From the NCBI GenBank assembly GCA_963711505.1, contig CAVQEJ010000006.1:310001-374000 (forward strand): 64,000 bases of DNA, given 5' to 3'. This document shows, in pieces, positions 62,995-64,000 of this stretch. The translations under genes and the position numbers were made by a program. The DNA is from JAGWRA01 sp963711505 (GTDB lineage: Bacteria; Acidobacteriota; Vicinamibacteria; Vicinamibacterales; CAVVIG01). The notes beneath the pieces were generated by a model. That model was not told where the DNA came from. It was given only the letters and a program-made list of their open reading frames with translations, and did not search any database. The first letter of the stretch is position 1; the number at the start of each line of letters is the position of its first letter.

Positions 62995-63480
62995 CTACAC
63001 CAGTTCCTCGAGCTCCGGGGCTTGCGCCGCCAGCCGTGCCACCAGCTCCGCTTCGTCGCGCAGGAAACTGAAGTCGGCGAACTCGAACCCGGGGCCCACC
63101 GTGCAGCCGACCAGACTGAAGGCGCCGCGCGGACGTGCCGCCTGCCACCAGCCGGCCGGCACGGTATGGACGGGGTGCACGTCCGGGTCCGACAGTCCGA
63201 GCGCAATCCGATCGACGACGGCGAGATCGGGAGGCGCCTGGAAGAGCTCCAGCCCCGCTCCCTCGTACGCGTGCCAGACCTCGTCCGAACGCACGCGATG
63301 CCACCGGCTGTGCTGGCCCTCCGCGAGCAGGAAGTAGATCGTCGTCAGCGCCGCGCGCGACGGACGGTCGTCGCCGGGCTGGACGATCAGGTCGGAGCGG
63401 AACACCTCGCGGTAGAAGCCGCCCTCGGGATGCGGCTGGAGTTGCAGCCGCTCGATGAGCTGCCGCGCGCGGGGGTGCAT
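62995..63480 (-). CDS. cupin DUF985 family protein
   Basis: 161 residues, ATG at 63480. LQPHPEGGFYREVFRSDLIV is the DUF985 signature (HPEGGxYxExxRS). A cupin barrel follows: TTIYFLLAEGQHSRWHRVRSDEVWHAYEGAGLELF (His ligands), VPAGWWQAARPRGAFSLVGCTVGPGFEFADFSFL. The family is a sugar-epimerase-like cupin of unknown specificity, full length here. Sixty-seven bases upstream... in reading order it stands before the small helical gene, separated by about 66 bases. Confidence 0.92.
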   Translation of the reverse strand: MHPRARQLIERLQLQPHPEGGFYREVFRSDLIVQPGDDRPSRAALTTIYFLLAEGQHSRWHRVRSDEVWHAYEGAGLELFQAPPDLAVVDRIALGLSDPDVHPVHTVPAGWWQAARPRGAFSLVGCTVGPGFEFADFSFLRDEAELVARLAAQAPELEELV

Positions 63481-63504
63481 GCAGCAGAGTGTATCGCACG
63501 CGCC

Positions 63505-64000
63505 TCAGTGTGCCGTCACGTCGTGCCAGGCGGAGGTGACGGCCGGGCCGACGACATACGTCGTGAAGAGGAGATTGCGAACCCGTGAGTCGCCCGCGAA
63601 CGCCTTCCGGAACGCGTCGAGATGGACGAGGTGACGCGTGTCGTCGAGCGTCCTGCCCTCGGCTGCCGCCCGCCGCACCTGCGCGGTGATGGCCGTGAAG
63701 AGTCGAGCCATCTGCTCCACGTAGACCGTGTCGTGCAGCACGGGACCGTGCCCGGGCACGATGGTTGCCGGGTGCAGCGCCAGGAGCGCCGTGAGCGTTG
63801 GCCCCCAGTCGGCGACGTGCGACTGATCGCCCCCGACCAGCGGCACCGGCCAGATGACGAGATCGCCGGCCGCGAGCACGTTGTCCTGCGGCAGATAGAC
63901 CACGAGATCGCCGCTCGTATGGCCGCGGCCGAGGTGGAGGATCTCGATCGTGCGATGCCCGCGGTACAGCGTGAGCCGGTCGTGCACCGTGATCGTCGGC
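63505..64000 (-). CDS. MBL-fold metallo-hydrolase, C-terminal part
   Basis: The gene enters from the right edge (frame open to 64000) and ends at 63505; about 165 residues are visible. LGRGHTSGDLVVYLPQDNVLAAGDLVIWP contains the third-His region and the bridging Asp of the metallo-beta-lactamase fold (GHTSGD, AGD), and IVPGHGPVLHD the last His. The C-terminal helices (AITAQVRRAAAEGRTLDDTRHL) are typical of the glyoxalase-II/QuiE-like secreted branch. The zinc-binding HxHxDH motif is outside the window. Substrate unknown. Confidence 0.85.
   Translation of the reverse strand, partial: PTITVHDRLTLYRGHRTIEILHLGRGHTSGDLVVYLPQDNVLAAGDLVIWPVPLVGGDQSHVADWGPTLTALLALHPATIVPGHGPVLHDTVYVEQMARLFTAITAQVRRAAAEGRTLDDTRHLVHLDAFRKAFAGDSRVRNLLFTTYVVGPAVTSAWHDVTAH

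Overview
The window is high-GC (visibly around two thirds G+C), gene-dense bacterial chromosome with no rRNA, tRNA, phage or IS element that I can recognise. The gene mix points to an acidobacterium, most likely of the Vicinamibacteria type: a tricorn-type protease, a DPP-IV-like S9 peptidase, an unlinked FtsX/MacB-type permease, a TonB receptor with an N-terminal carboxypeptidase-regulatory-like domain, an FG-GAP/TPR secreted protein and many small stand-alone enzymes. That assignment is inference from gene content only.

Layout. 1-9.6 kb (mostly minus): small stress and metabolic genes, including an AhpD-like protein whose reading frame is interrupted by one in-frame TGA exactly at the second cysteine of its CxxC motif, followed by a hairpin that looks like a bacterial SECIS. 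I read it as a selenoprotein. 10-24 kb: amidase, TonB receptor, GluQ-RS, cystathionine beta-synthase, M20 peptidase, UbiA-type prenyltransferase, Bcp peroxiredoxin. 24-34 kb: arylamine N-acetyltransferase, methyltransferases, VIT-type transporter, YaeQ, a dicarboxylate symporter, a 2-hydroxyacid dehydrogenase. 34-38 kb: tricorn protease, then a damaged PIN-type toxin-antitoxin pair. 38-50 kb: permease, ketopantoate reductase, glycosyltransferase, amidohydrolase, dienelactone hydrolase, TMEM175, EcsC, large ABC permease, esterase.

50.9-59.9 kb is the metabolic centrepiece: a minus-strand operon read as PaaX-type regulator, 6-oxocyclohexenecarbonyl-CoA hydrolase, dienoyl-CoA hydratase, four subunits of an ATP-dependent benzoyl-CoA reductase, a 101-residue unknown protein and 6-hydroxycyclohexenecarbonyl-CoA dehydrogenase. 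Genes overlap by ATGA or are separated by at most about 20 bases (a repeat sits in one junction). Together they would reduce, hydrate, oxidise and open the aromatic ring of benzoyl-CoA without oxygen. A divergent MaoC hydratase shares the upstream region, which holds an 11-base inverted repeat over the regulator's promoter. 59.9-64 kb: S9 peptidase, TrmO, small genes, and a metallo-hydrolase cut by the window edge.

Two window-wide traits matter for any user. First, nearly half of the genes need at least one single-base frameshift to read through; protein conservation continues in each new frame, so most are probably assembly indels rather than dead genes. Coordinates given for such genes span the reconstructed gene. 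Second, intergenic spacers carry families of degenerate 7-9-base tandem words and several dispersed hairpin repeats.
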